From Clostridiales bacterium (lineage in GTDB: Bacteria; Bacillota; Clostridia; Oscillospirales; Acutalibacteraceae): DNA of 47,709 bases. The position numbers and the translations under genes were made by a program. The notes under the pieces were generated by a model. It made no database searches. It saw only the letters and a list, made by a program, of their open reading frames with translations, and was not told the origin of the DNA. This document shows, in pieces, positions 33,742 through 42,190 of this stretch. The DNA is taken from the NCBI GenBank assembly GCA_012839185.1, contig DUNU01000017.1, positions 1-47,709 of the forward strand, written 5' to 3'. Position 1 is the first letter of the stretch, and each line of letters starts with the position of its first letter.

Positions 33742-35333
33742 AAAAATATCAAATTAAGGCTTTAAGCCTTATTCTTGCCGCCTTATTAACTTTCTCAGGC
33801 TCTTTCATAGCTTTTGCCGGTTTTGTGCCGGGAGATGTAACCGGTGACGGACTTGTTAACCCCATAGATGCAAGAAGGATACTTCGCTGTGCCTTAGGAC
33901 TTGAAACATTCACTGACGAGCAGTTCAGAGCTGCGGATATTGACGGCGACGGTGTTATAAAACCGCTTGATGCACGTAAGGTTTTGCGTGCAGCCTTAGG
34001 CATTGAAGCCTTGCCCACCATTGCCGACCCAAATGAAGAATCTTCAAGCATTGAAGAAACAGAAACAATTACCGAAACACCTTCCGAATCTGCGACTGAA
34101 ACTATCACTACACAAGTTATAACAGAAACTACTGCTGAAACTACTACTGAAACTACTACAATAATTGAAACAACTACTGAAATCGAACCCACAACAGAAA
34201 CTACTACAATTATTGAAACGACAACCGTTCCTGAACCGACAACCATTTACCCAACCGCTTCGTTCAGAGTAGGCATAAATGAATTAGAGAAAGCAGCAGA
34301 CTATATTAAATCCGAACTCTTAAAAAAAGCGGCTTCAATTTCAATTGACTTTACAGGAATAGACGGAGAAAATTTTGATCAAGAAGACCTTGAAGAGTTT
34401 ATCTTCAATCTCGAAACAGCTATCGGCGGCTACACTCCATTTAATGTATTGCAAGTTAAATATGTACCTATAGTTTACCATGATTATCTGAATCTTGAAT
34501 TGCGAATAACTTATTCAAATGAAGTACATGAGGAAGATCCCTTCGTTGCAGATGTTTCCGCAGAATTTAATTATTCTGATATTGAGAATATCGGTCTGTT
34601 TGTTCGCGAACAGATGAAAAACCGTGTTGTAAATATTGAAGTGATAATCAATAATATAAATACACAGAATTTTGACGGCAACAGATTTAATCAACTTGCA
34701 AAAGAAATTGAGACTATTGCATTCAGACATACCGGTCAGTCCGATGAAGGTGATTATATTCGATACGGCACATTTCAGAAAGAGTACAAATGTAAAATTG
34801 TCACAAACAAAATTACTCTTCAGGCTACATATACTTATTTCCATAATGCTGAACAAGAAAATATTGTTACTCAAAAGATAAATGAAGTTAATAACGCACT
34901 TAATTTAAGCGGCAAATCCGAGTATGAAAAAACATTGGCGGTTTACCAATATATAACCGAAAATGTTGATTATATAACCGGACCTGTAAGCAATGCAGCT
35001 TTAGTTGATTTTTCAGCCTATGCAGCATTGATAAATAAATCAGCAGTATGTCAGGGCTTCTCTGCATTGTTATATCGTATGCTTCTGTCAAACGGTGTTG
35101 ATTGCCGAATTGTTGCCGGTGTCGGAAAAGGTGACAAGCATGCTTGGAATATCGTTCGAATTGGGGATAAATATTATTGGGCTGATGTTACTTGGGATGA
35201 AGAATCCACCCCCGAAAATTATGAATGGTTCCTTTTGGGCGGAGAGTTAGCCGAACACACTTTGGATGCTGAATATACAGCAGAGAATTATACTGAAATC
35301 GCAAAATTAAGCGAAACTAATTACGTAAAATAA
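33738..35333 (+). CDS. Secreted dockerin-transglutaminase-like protein
   Basis: This is a 531-residue exported protein. Residues 1-27 form a signal peptide. Residues 31-92 are a type I dockerin with two calcium-loop repeats (GDVTGDGLVNPIDARRIL and ADIDGDGVIKPLDARKVL). Residues 100-175 are a Glu/Thr-rich linker of ETTT units. The C-terminal third is a transglutaminase-like (papain-fold) domain with the triad C438 (SAVCQGFS), H468 (KHAWN) and D483 (YWADVTWD). Dockerins bind cohesins in cellulosomes or on the cell surface, and the domain may be a peptidase or cross-linking enzyme. An N-terminal dockerin is unusual, as most are C-terminal. The start overlaps the previous stop (ATGA). Confidence 0.88.
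   Translation: MKKYQIKALSLILAALLTFSGSFIAFAGFVPGDVTGDGLVNPIDARRILRCALGLETFTDEQFRAADIDGDGVIKPLDARKVLRAALGIEALPTIADPNEESSSIEETETITETPSESATETITTQVITETTAETTTETTTIIETTTEIEPTTETTTIIETTTVPEPTTIYPTASFRVGINELEKAADYIKSELLKKAASISIDFTGIDGENFDQEDLEEFIFNLETAIGGYTPFNVLQVKYVPIVYHDYLNLELRITYSNEVHEEDPFVADVSAEFNYSDIENIGLFVREQMKNRVVNIEVIINNINTQNFDGNRFNQLAKEIETIAFRHTGQSDEGDYIRYGTFQKEYKCKIVTNKITLQATYTYFHNAEQENIVTQKINEVNNALNLSGKSEYEKTLAVYQYITENVDYITGPVSNAALVDFSAYAALINKSAVCQGFSALLYRMLLSNGVDCRIVAGVGKGDKHAWNIVRIGDKYYWADVTWDEESTPENYEWFLLGGELAEHTLDAEYTAENYTEIAKLSETNYVK
34117..34250 (+). repeat. Low-complexity Thr/Glu codon repeat in the dockerin-transglutaminase linker
   Basis: The DNA is built from GAAACTACTAC-like units, with two near-identical longer copies (GAAACTACTACAATAATTGA near 34147 and GAAACTACTACAATTATTGA near 34198). 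It codes for the ETTT-rich flexible linker, and such units tend to vary in number between strains. Confidence 0.75.
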
Positions 35334-35341
35334 GAGAGAAT

Positions 35342-36301
35342 ATGAAATATTTTTTAGGAATTGATGGCGGCGGCACGAAAACAGTCGCCGTTGTCGCAGA
35401 TGAAAACGGGAATATTATCACAACCGAAACAACAAGCAGTATAAACTATGAGGTTGTGGGAATGTTCCTTGCAAAGCAGGCATTGAAAAAGCTGACTGAA
35501 AAACTATACAGCAAAACAGGCATTGAAAAGTTTGATGTCGCTTATGTCGGTTGTTCAGCAGTTGCGGGAAGAACGGACAATGAGTTAAGTCAAGAGCTAT
35601 TCAAAGACACTGTCAGTGCCGATGTTTGCATACTTGACAATGACATAAACATTGCATTTGAAGGAATGCGAATTAACGGACCTTGTGCAATTATCATTAA
35701 CGGTACCGATTCAGTTGTAGCAGGTCGATACAGCGACGGTACGACGATAAGAAAAGGCGGCTGGGGTTATATTTTGGGCAGCGAGGGCAGCGGATATGCA
35801 ATTTCCGTTGAAGCAATGCGTGTTGCTCTTCGTGCTTATGACAATGCGGCACCAAAGACCTTATTAACCGACGCACTTTTGGAATACTTTGATGTAAATT
35901 ACCCGCACGAGCTTCTAAATATTTTCTACCGTCCCGCAATCAGGCGAACTCGTATTGCAAATTTCTGTAAATACGTAATGGAATGTGCAAAAATGGACGA
36001 TGCGGCGGCAATTGATGTTATTGCAGAACAGTGCCTGCTTTTATCAAATACGGCAGCGGCGTTATTATATGAGATGCCCGAAAATACACCTCTTGCTCTC
36101 TGGGGCGGTGTAATGCAAAATTCAGAGGTTTACAGAGATACAATCACCGCTTTAATTCATAAACGCTTCCCGAACATCTTTATTGACCTTCCCCCCTATC
36201 CCCCTGAGGTTGGTGCAATTTTCTGTGCCATGAAAGAATGTTCGATAGAAATTACCGACGAAATATTAAGTAACGCAAGTTTATTCAAGGATGACGAATG
36301 A
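35342..36301 (+). CDS. BadF/BadG-type ATPase, N-acetylglucosamine-kinase-like
   Basis: This is a 319-residue ASKHA-fold protein. The phosphate-1 loop FLGIDGGGTKTVAVVAD starts it, and GGWGYILGSEGSGYAI near residue 140 is the hallmark seen in eukaryotic-type N-acetylglucosamine kinases and related bacterial sugar kinases. The likely role is phosphorylation of an amino sugar such as GlcNAc released from peptidoglycan or glycans. The neighbouring gene codes for a wall peptidase, which fits amino-sugar salvage. AGAGAG precedes the ATG. Its stop overlaps the next start (ATGA). An activase-like role of other BadF/BadG members is less likely. Confidence 0.82.
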   Translation: MKYFLGIDGGGTKTVAVVADENGNIITTETTSSINYEVVGMFLAKQALKKLTEKLYSKTGIEKFDVAYVGCSAVAGRTDNELSQELFKDTVSADVCILDNDINIAFEGMRINGPCAIIINGTDSVVAGRYSDGTTIRKGGWGYILGSEGSGYAISVEAMRVALRAYDNAAPKTLLTDALLEYFDVNYPHELLNIFYRPAIRRTRIANFCKYVMECAKMDDAAAIDVIAEQCLLLSNTAAALLYEMPENTPLALWGGVMQNSEVYRDTITALIHKRFPNIFIDLPPYPPEVGAIFCAMKECSIEITDEILSNASLFKDDE

Positions 36302-38331
36302 GGAAAAAAATCTTAGTTATTTTACTCACCCTCGCATTATTACTTGGCAGTGTTTGCACGGTACATGCTGTCGGGGGTTATTACTATTTTCTGTGGCCGG
36401 TTCCCACTTGTGCTAAAATGAGTGCCGGCTATGATGACGGCAGAAACCATTGTGCTATTGACATACCCGCTGCGGGCGGAAGTTCCGTTATTGCTTCTGC
36501 GGCGGGTCAGGTTACTTATGTAAACAGCTCTTGCACACATAACTACGGAAAACGCTATAACTGCTGTAATTCCATCGGCAGAGTTATAAAAATACAACAT
36601 TTTGATACAATTAACGGCTCGCCCGTTACAACCCGCTACGGTCATTTGTCCGATATTTATGTAAGTGTCGGCGACTATGTACAAGCCGGTCAGGTTATCG
36701 GAACGGTTGGTTCAACCGGCTATTCAACCGGCAATCATCTTGATTTTAAGATGTACGCAGGAGACCAAGTTGTTGATGCAGGACCATTTTTGCAGATACC
36801 GGCTGACTTAACTTATACAGGCAGCGACTGGGCAAACAACGGAGCATATTTAACCCAGCTTAAAAGTTATAATAATACCGTATACGGCGGTACGGCGATA
36901 ATCTCAATAACAACCTCCGGCATTTCGGTTGAACCGTCAACTCCTGCACCGACGAAAAATTATATTGCAATGACGGGAGCTTTTAGTTATCCGATATTAC
37001 TCATTGCCGGAACACCATTTAATATAACCGGAACCTGTGTTTCAAACACTACGATAAAAACCGTAAAAGCTCGAATTGTTGACTCAATCGGTGTTTCAAG
37101 ATTTGCAAAACAAGTAAATGTAAATGCCGATGCGTACAACATAGAAAATCTCGCATCATCTCTCAAATTCGACAAGCTTTCCGGCGGTGAATATATATAT
37201 GAAGTACTTGCAAGTGACGGCACGGATGAATATACTTTAATTTACCGTCCGTTTAGGGTCTCCCCCGATGCAACCATAATTGCCGCATCCGACTGCACTC
37301 ATCCGAGTGATATTAAGCCCGGTCAGAGCTTCAAAATTGCGGGAACTGTTGCTGCAACAAGCAATATTACGAACTTGACAGCACAGATAGTGGACACAAA
37401 TTCAACTGCCGTATTCTCAAAAACAGTAAATCCGAATACCGTAACCTATAATCTTTCCGGCGTTGATGCCGATATGAAATTTAACCAACTCGCGGAAGGT
37501 AAATATCAATATATCGTAACGGCCACAGATTCGGCTAACAATACGGTAAAAGTAATTGATGATACTTTTTATGTCGATAAGAGAACGAGAATTACCGGCG
37601 AAGTTACAATAAGCGGTTTGGGTGCGATAGGGATTTCTCAAAGCTCTCTTTCTTCACCCTATGTTGAGCGTACTCTTAAAATCGACACCGATTTAAGTAT
37701 GGAAAATCCTTCATTATCCTATCAATGGTATGCGGACGATATGCCTATTAAAGACGAAACCGGCGAAAGTCTCTATATTTCAAAATCTTTGCTTGATAAA
37801 TGTATTTCCGTAAAGATAACAGGCACGGGTAATTATTTCGGAACAATCGAAAGCGAAAAAACACAAAAAGTTACCAGCAATAAAAATTTAATTTCCGAGA
37901 TTATCGGTGCGGAGTATGATTATTCAATAAATCTTGCAAAACAAACCGTCGGTCCCGTTCTTCCCGGCACAACAGCTAAAACATTGATGGATGGTGTAAT
38001 ATCAACGGATGTTTTCAACGGTTGTTATGACCAGCAAAATCAAAAACTCGGTGATGATGATATTCTGAAAACCGGAGATTCATTACGACTGATGCTTTTT
38101 GATAAAATCGTTGTTCTGAAATATTACGTCGCTGTTCTTGGTGATATTACCTGCGACGGCAAAGTGAGTGTAATAGATGCAAGAAAAATATTGCAAGGTG
38201 CACTCAATCTGCTCCGGCTTGATGGAATGTACTTTGATGCGGCTGATGTAAACTTTGACGGCAAAGTCAATGTAACCGATGCTCGCAAAGTTTTGCGTGT
38301 GGCACTTTCACTGGACAATTTAACGCTTTAA
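36298..38331 (+). CDS. Secreted M23-family peptidase with Ig-like repeats and C-terminal dockerin
   Basis: This is a 677-residue exported protein. The signal peptide covers residues 1-24. An M23/LytM domain (about 30-165) has the metal pair H51/D55 (NHCAID), H116 (RYGHLSD) and GNHLDF with H147 and D149, where most relatives have HLHF. Two Ig-like repeats of about 105 residues follow (about 220-320 and 325-425), then another beta-rich domain with SYQWYADD near 475. Residues 614-677 are a type I dockerin (GDITCDGKVSVIDARKIL and ADVNFDGKVNVTDARKVL). It probably cuts peptidoglycan cross-links or another peptide outside the cell, anchored through a cohesin. The start overlaps the kinase stop (ATGA). 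Confidence 0.88.
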   Translation: MRKKILVILLTLALLLGSVCTVHAVGGYYYFLWPVPTCAKMSAGYDDGRNHCAIDIPAAGGSSVIASAAGQVTYVNSSCTHNYGKRYNCCNSIGRVIKIQHFDTINGSPVTTRYGHLSDIYVSVGDYVQAGQVIGTVGSTGYSTGNHLDFKMYAGDQVVDAGPFLQIPADLTYTGSDWANNGAYLTQLKSYNNTVYGGTAIISITTSGISVEPSTPAPTKNYIAMTGAFSYPILLIAGTPFNITGTCVSNTTIKTVKARIVDSIGVSRFAKQVNVNADAYNIENLASSLKFDKLSGGEYIYEVLASDGTDEYTLIYRPFRVSPDATIIAASDCTHPSDIKPGQSFKIAGTVAATSNITNLTAQIVDTNSTAVFSKTVNPNTVTYNLSGVDADMKFNQLAEGKYQYIVTATDSANNTVKVIDDTFYVDKRTRITGEVTISGLGAIGISQSSLSSPYVERTLKIDTDLSMENPSLSYQWYADDMPIKDETGESLYISKSLLDKCISVKITGTGNYFGTIESEKTQKVTSNKNLISEIIGAEYDYSINLAKQTVGPVLPGTTAKTLMDGVISTDVFNGCYDQQNQKLGDDDILKTGDSLRLMLFDKIVVLKYYVAVLGDITCDGKVSVIDARKILQGALNLLRLDGMYFDAADVNFDGKVNVTDARKVLRVALSLDNLTL

Positions 38332-38332
38332 T

Positions 38333-38962
38333 ATGAAACACAGAATTCAATTCATTATAATTTGCGTATTTGCCCTGATTTTTGTTGTATTATCATTTGT
38401 TATTTCTGAAAATGATAAATCTTCACCTCTTCCCGATGAAGCCTTGTATATAAAGATTTCGACAACGGAAATGACGACAAAGACGACCAATACACAAGCA
38501 ACGACGACGAACAAAGTTCAACCATCCGAAACGATAGCAGAGGCAGACACAGCCACAATACTTAACGATGAAAGCCAGACCGAGACGGAAACAATACCTT
38601 TAACTTCCCCTATCCGACTTGAGTACGGCAAAGGCAATATGTATTTCGACTCATCGCCTGAAAACAAGTTTATTCAAAAAATTGTCAATGAAAGAAATAT
38701 TGATGAAAAACTCTGTGTATCTGTGTTTGCTCTCCCCGACGAGGGACTAAACTATGTCCTTGAATTTTCAGATCTCTCCTTTACTTTCGACGATTTGAGA
38801 CGAGTGTATCTTATTGATATAAACGGCAATTTAGATTCGGTTGCCGCAAAAGACAGCAGCGAACGAGAAAATGTTACAGCTGTTGAAAATAATATTTGTA
38901 TGAATGTGCTGATTAAAAAAGGTGTATTTCCTTGTATCGAGCAATATTTGGGAGGAACATAA
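38333..38962 (+). CDS. Membrane-anchored Thr-rich hypothetical protein
   Basis: This 209-residue protein was not recognised. One N-terminal hydrophobic helix (about residues 5-24) anchors it with the rest outside. Residues 40-95 are a Thr/Glu-rich linker like that of the dockerin-transglutaminase (STTEMTTKTTNTQATTT). The last 110 residues form a small folded domain. It begins one base after the stop of the M23-dockerin gene, so it is cotranscribed and probably acts in the same surface machinery. No dockerin or cohesin was seen in it. The ribosome site is weak, which fits coupled translation. Confidence 0.65.
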   Translation: MKHRIQFIIICVFALIFVVLSFVISENDKSSPLPDEALYIKISTTEMTTKTTNTQATTTNKVQPSETIAEADTATILNDESQTETETIPLTSPIRLEYGKGNMYFDSSPENKFIQKIVNERNIDEKLCVSVFALPDEGLNYVLEFSDLSFTFDDLRRVYLIDINGNLDSVAAKDSSERENVTAVENNICMNVLIKKGVFPCIEQYLGGT

Positions 38963-38964
38963 TT

Positions 38965-40236
38965 ATGGATAAAACCGAAAACAGAAGAAAATTTATTATC
39001 AGCGTCGTTTATTTCGCAATATTGCTCGGCATATTCTATCTTATCATGAAATATGCGATTGGTCTGATTATGCCGTTTATTATTGCAACCTTAATAGCCG
39101 TTATTTTACAAAGACCGGTTAACTTTATACATAAAAAAATTAAACACGGCAGAGGATTTATAAGTACATTAAGTGTCCTTTTCTTGTTTGGTATACTCGT
39201 TGCAATAATTGTACTCTTAGGCAGCAGAATTTTTGAAGAAGTCAAAGGTTTCTGGTCTTTTCTTGTTGAGCAGTTTAAGTCTTTGCCCGCTTTATTAGAA
39301 AGCCTTAAAGCTTGGGCTATTGAAAAGAGCAAATTGTTGCCCAATTCAGTTGCAGATACCATTGTCGAATATATCAATAATATTTCTGCATCATTTACGA
39401 AAAATACTCCTGATTCATCCGGTTTGGGGAATTTGTCTTCACTCTACTCCATGATTAGCAACACATTGGGAGCAACCGTTTCGGCTATGAGCAAAGTTCC
39501 CTCTGTTCTTATGTCAACCATTGTTACTATAATTGCTTCCTGCTTTTTTACCGCCGACTATGACACGCTTATGGGCTTTATCAAACGTCAAATTAAATCC
39601 GACCAACTTGAAAAATTCTCTCGTGCAAAGAGAGTTGTAGCTACAAGTTTGAAGAAACTCTGCAAAGCATATGGCATAATCATATTAATCACTACCGCCG
39701 AGCTTTCATTGGGTTTGAGTATACTTAAACTCCTGAAAATATATAATTCCGGCTATATATTCTTAATCGCATTCTGTACTGCCTTAATTGATATTATTCC
39801 GGTATTGGGTACCGGTCTGATTCTCATTCCTTGGGCAGTAGTCTCCCTTATTTTCGGTGATACAAGCTTAGGAATAGGACTTTTAATTATCTATGCCATC
39901 ATTACAGTTATTCGTCAGGTCATTGAACCGAAAATTGTTGCCGGTCAGTTTGAGATGCCTGCATTTGCAACTATCGTATCAATGTATATCGGGGTAAAAC
40001 TTTTCGGTGCATTAGGAATTATCATCCTCCCGCTTACCGTTATTATCATCAAAATGCTTGCCGATGAGGGAATTATCACAGCTATTCACACTAAAAAAGG
40101 GGACGAAGCAGCAGAAAAAGAAGAGGCTGTTATTCTCACCAAAGAAGAAGACAAAACAGCAGAACAAGAAGAAACTGTTATTCAAACTGAAGAAGGAGAC
40201 AAAACAGCAGAAAAAGCGGAAGCTGTTTCAGAATAA
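38965..40236 (+). CDS. AI-2E family (PF01594-type) membrane transporter
   Basis: This is a 423-residue polytopic protein with about seven to eight transmembrane helices, of the AI-2E/PerM family. Members have been linked to Na+/H+ antiport and autoinducer export, and the substrate is not predictable. Family stretches include IGLIMPFIIATLIAVIL near the N-terminus and DIIPVLGTGLILIPWA and IEPKIVAGQF in the C-terminal half. The last 45 residues are a hydrophilic acidic tail of three imperfect 16-residue repeats (DKTAEQEETVIQTEEG type). The ATG at 38965 has GGGAGG upstream; the longer frame is in the end of the previous gene. Confidence 0.88.
   Translation: MDKTENRRKFIISVVYFAILLGIFYLIMKYAIGLIMPFIIATLIAVILQRPVNFIHKKIKHGRGFISTLSVLFLFGILVAIIVLLGSRIFEEVKGFWSFLVEQFKSLPALLESLKAWAIEKSKLLPNSVADTIVEYINNISASFTKNTPDSSGLGNLSSLYSMISNTLGATVSAMSKVPSVLMSTIVTIIASCFFTADYDTLMGFIKRQIKSDQLEKFSRAKRVVATSLKKLCKAYGIIILITTAELSLGLSILKLLKIYNSGYIFLIAFCTALIDIIPVLGTGLILIPWAVVSLIFGDTSLGIGLLIIYAIITVIRQVIEPKIVAGQFEMPAFATIVSMYIGVKLFGALGIIILPLTVIIIKMLADEGIITAIHTKKGDEAAEKEEAVILTKEEDKTAEQEETVIQTEEGDKTAEKAEAVSE
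40102..40236 (+). repeat. 48-base tandem repeat coding the acidic tail of the AI-2E-type transporter
   Basis: Units begin at about 40102, 40150 and 40198 (GACGAAGCAGCAGAA, GACAAAACAGCAGAA, GACAAAACAGCAGAA), with period 48 bases, so 16 codons per unit and the frame kept. There are about 2.7 copies. Copy-number change would lengthen or shorten the cytoplasmic tail without frameshift. Confidence 0.85.
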
Positions 40237-40237
40237 T

Positions 40238-40978
40238 ATGTTAAAATTAGAAAATGTATCATTCTCCGCACAAACCGAAAACGGTGAAAGCGTAGAAATA
40301 ATTGATAACATCAACCTTGAAATTGATGACGGAGACTTTGTTGTTATAACCGGTCCGAACGGCGGAGGAAAGTCAACATTGGCACGTCTTATAATGGGGA
40401 TTGAACAACCGACTTCCGGTCGTATTTATTACAAGGGCATTGATATAACAAATCTGCCTGTAAATGAAAGAGCTGCTTTGGGAATAGGCTATGCTTTCCA
40501 ACAGCCTGCACGCTTTAAGGGGCTTACCGTTCGTTCGCTTATTTCACTTGCTCATGGTTCCGAACTTCCCGAAAACGAGTGTTGTTCATATCTTACCCGT
40601 GTCGGTTTATGCTCAATGGACTATCTCAATCGTGAAGTTGATACATCATTAAGTGGCGGCGAAGTAAAAAGAATTGAAATTGCGACTTTGATGGCACGCG
40701 ATCTCGGTCTTGCAATATTTGACGAACCGGAGGCAGGTATTGACCTTTGGAGTTTTTCGATGCTTGTTGAAAGCTTTAAGCAGATGGCAAAAGCCGGCGA
40801 TAAGACGATTATCATTATTTCTCACCAAGAACGGCTTATGAGCATTGCCGATGAAATTATCGTAATTGCCGACGGCAAACTTACAAAACGCGGCCCTTCA
40901 AGCGAAATATTTACTGAACTCATCGGTGAATTTAACAAAGGCTGTTCATTCAGAGGTGAAAACGATGAAGAAAATTGA
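40238..40978 (+). CDS. sufC: SufC-like ABC ATPase (minimal SUF/SMS type)
   Basis: This is the ATPase partner of an iron-sulfur cluster scaffold. It is 246 residues, the normal length. Walker A is GPNGGGKST near residue 40, the signature is SLSGGEVKRIE and Walker B is LGLAIFDEPEAGIDLWS. The ATG at 40238 begins the family sequence MLKLENVSF; the longer frame upstream only translates the other frame of the transporter's repeats. It overlaps the SufB-like gene by 14 bases. sufS, sufU, sufD and sufE are not nearby, so this is a two-gene system. The ribosome site is weak, suggesting coupling to the transporter gene. Confidence 0.92.
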   Translation: MLKLENVSFSAQTENGESVEIIDNINLEIDDGDFVVITGPNGGGKSTLARLIMGIEQPTSGRIYYKGIDITNLPVNERAALGIGYAFQQPARFKGLTVRSLISLAHGSELPENECCSYLTRVGLCSMDYLNREVDTSLSGGEVKRIEIATLMARDLGLAIFDEPEAGIDLWSFSMLVESFKQMAKAGDKTIIIISHQERLMSIADEIIVIADGKLTKRGPSSEIFTELIGEFNKGCSFRGENDEEN

Positions 40979-41894
40979 CATCAAAGACTTCGGTATGCTC
41001 AATAAAATTGCCGATTTATATGAACTGCCAAAAGAGGGAGCATTCAATATTCGCTTAAATTCCCAAAGTGCCGCAAGACAGAACTCTAAGAATGTTGAAA
41101 TTATTTCAAAGACAGATAAAAGCGGAATTGACATAAAAGTTAAGTCAAATACCAAAGGCGAAAAAATACATATTCCGGTCGTTATCAACGAAAGCGGTAT
41201 TGAAGAAGTCGTATATAACGATTTTTATATCGGCGATAACTGTGATATTGAAATTGTCGCAGGTTGCGGTATTCACAACGACGGTTGCAACACATCACGT
41301 CATGACGGTGTTCATGCTTTTCATATCGGCAAAAATTCAAAAGTCAGCTATACCGAAAAGCATTATGCGGACGGTGAAAATACCGGTAAAAAAATAATGA
41401 ATCCGGAAACGGTTGTCAATGTCGGAGAAAATTCCGAATGTATAATGGAAATGATACAGATTGGCGGACTTGATTCCACTTTCCGAAATACTGTCGCCAG
41501 CTTAAAAGACGGTGCAAAACTTGTTATAACCGAACGTCTGATGACCGATAATGACCAGAGGGCAGACAGTGATATGACAGTAAATTTAGACGGCTTTGAC
41601 AGTTCTGCTCAGATAATAAGCCGTTCTGTCGGCAAGGGAAATTCAGTGCAAGTTTTCAAACCGAATGCGATAGGAAACAATGCCTGCAAAGCCCATATCC
41701 AATGCGATTCAATAATTATGGACAAGGCAAAAATTTCCTCCGTACCCGAAATCACCGCCAATCATCCGGACGCAATGCTGATTCACGAAGCGGCAATCGG
41801 AAGAATAAATAACGACCAGCTTTTAAAACTTATGACACTCGGAATTGCCGAAGAAGATGCTCAAGATGTCATTATTCAAGGTTTTTTGAAATAA
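40965..41894 (+). CDS. sufB: SufB-like iron-sulfur cluster scaffold (minimal SUF/SMS type)
   Basis: This protein would assemble Fe-S clusters in complex with the upstream SufC-like ATPase. At 309 residues it is much shorter than classical SufB (about 470), lacking its N-terminal helical part, as in archaeal and anaerobic SufB-type scaffolds. The beta-helix core and the C-terminal region are kept: AHIQCDSII carries the conserved Cys of the assembly site and AMLIHEAAIGRINNDQLLKL follows (Glu/His). AGAGGTG is the ribosome site for the ATG at 40965. The pair is followed by an AT-rich gap with no clear terminator. Confidence 0.92.
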   Translation: MKKIDIKDFGMLNKIADLYELPKEGAFNIRLNSQSAARQNSKNVEIISKTDKSGIDIKVKSNTKGEKIHIPVVINESGIEEVVYNDFYIGDNCDIEIVAGCGIHNDGCNTSRHDGVHAFHIGKNSKVSYTEKHYADGENTGKKIMNPETVVNVGENSECIMEMIQIGGLDSTFRNTVASLKDGAKLVITERLMTDNDQRADSDMTVNLDGFDSSAQIISRSVGKGNSVQVFKPNAIGNNACKAHIQCDSIIMDKAKISSVPEITANHPDAMLIHEAAIGRINNDQLLKLMTLGIAEEDAQDVIIQGFLK

Positions 41895-41979
41895 AATATT
41901 AAAAAATATTACCAAATTATTTTAAAAATGTTGCGTATATTTCTATATGTAAAATGTTTTTGAATTTTTAAAAAAAGTA

Positions 41980-42008
41980 TAGACAAAACGCAAATCTTGT
42001 GATATAAT
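41980..42008 (+). promoter_or_regulatory. Promoter of the 39-aa peptide gene
   Basis: TAGACA (41980-41985), a 17-base spacer and TATAAT (42003-42008). The 85 bases upstream are very rich in A and T tracts (for example 41970-41977) and could act as an UP element. Otherwise 41895-41979 holds no gene. Confidence 0.85.
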
Positions 42009-42056
42009 GTCATCGTAAGCTGATATGCTTCGAATTTCAACAAGGAGGTTATATCG

Positions 42057-42176
42057 ATGGACGCTTTCATTGCTTTCATTCTGGCTTTTATCCAGTTCTT
42101 GAAAGATATTGTTGCATATTTCCGCGCTCTCGGCGATGGTGAAGATGCATCTTTCCCGTCATTCCCCTCATTCTAA
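42057..42176 (+). CDS. Small hydrophobic Phe-rich 39-aa peptide, own transcription unit
   Basis: A short open frame, ATG at 42057 to TAA at 42176, codes for 39 residues beginning MDAFIAFILAFIQFLKDIVA and ending SFPSFPSF. The ribosome site AAGGAGG (42042-42048) is a perfect match 8 bases before the ATG. The promoter is at 41980-42008 and a very stable terminator follows 14 bases after the stop. Residues 1-23 could form one amphipathic or membrane-inserting helix; 8 of 39 residues are Phe and the net charge is acidic, which argues against a classical cationic antimicrobial peptide. It may be a membrane-acting regulatory or toxic peptide, a small structural protein, or less likely a leader peptide. 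No antisense RNA promoter was recognised. Function is unknown. Confidence 0.8.
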   Translation: MDAFIAFILAFIQFLKDIVAYFRALGDGEDASFPSFPSF

Positions 42177-42190
42177 TGTTTGTCTGTATG

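Noticed and set aside
33749-34246. 165-aa minus-strand open frame rich in Val, Ser and Ile
   Set aside because: It is the complement of the Thr/Glu repeat linker of the dockerin-transglutaminase gene; low-complexity shadow without ribosome site.
34117-34250. Possible CRISPR-like or satellite array
   Set aside because: The units are coding ETTT linker codons of irregular length, without spacer structure.
40058-40237. 60-residue Lys/Gln-rich N-terminal extension of the SufC-like protein
   Set aside because: It only translates the 48-bp repeat of the transporter gene in another frame; the family sequence begins at the ATG at 40238.
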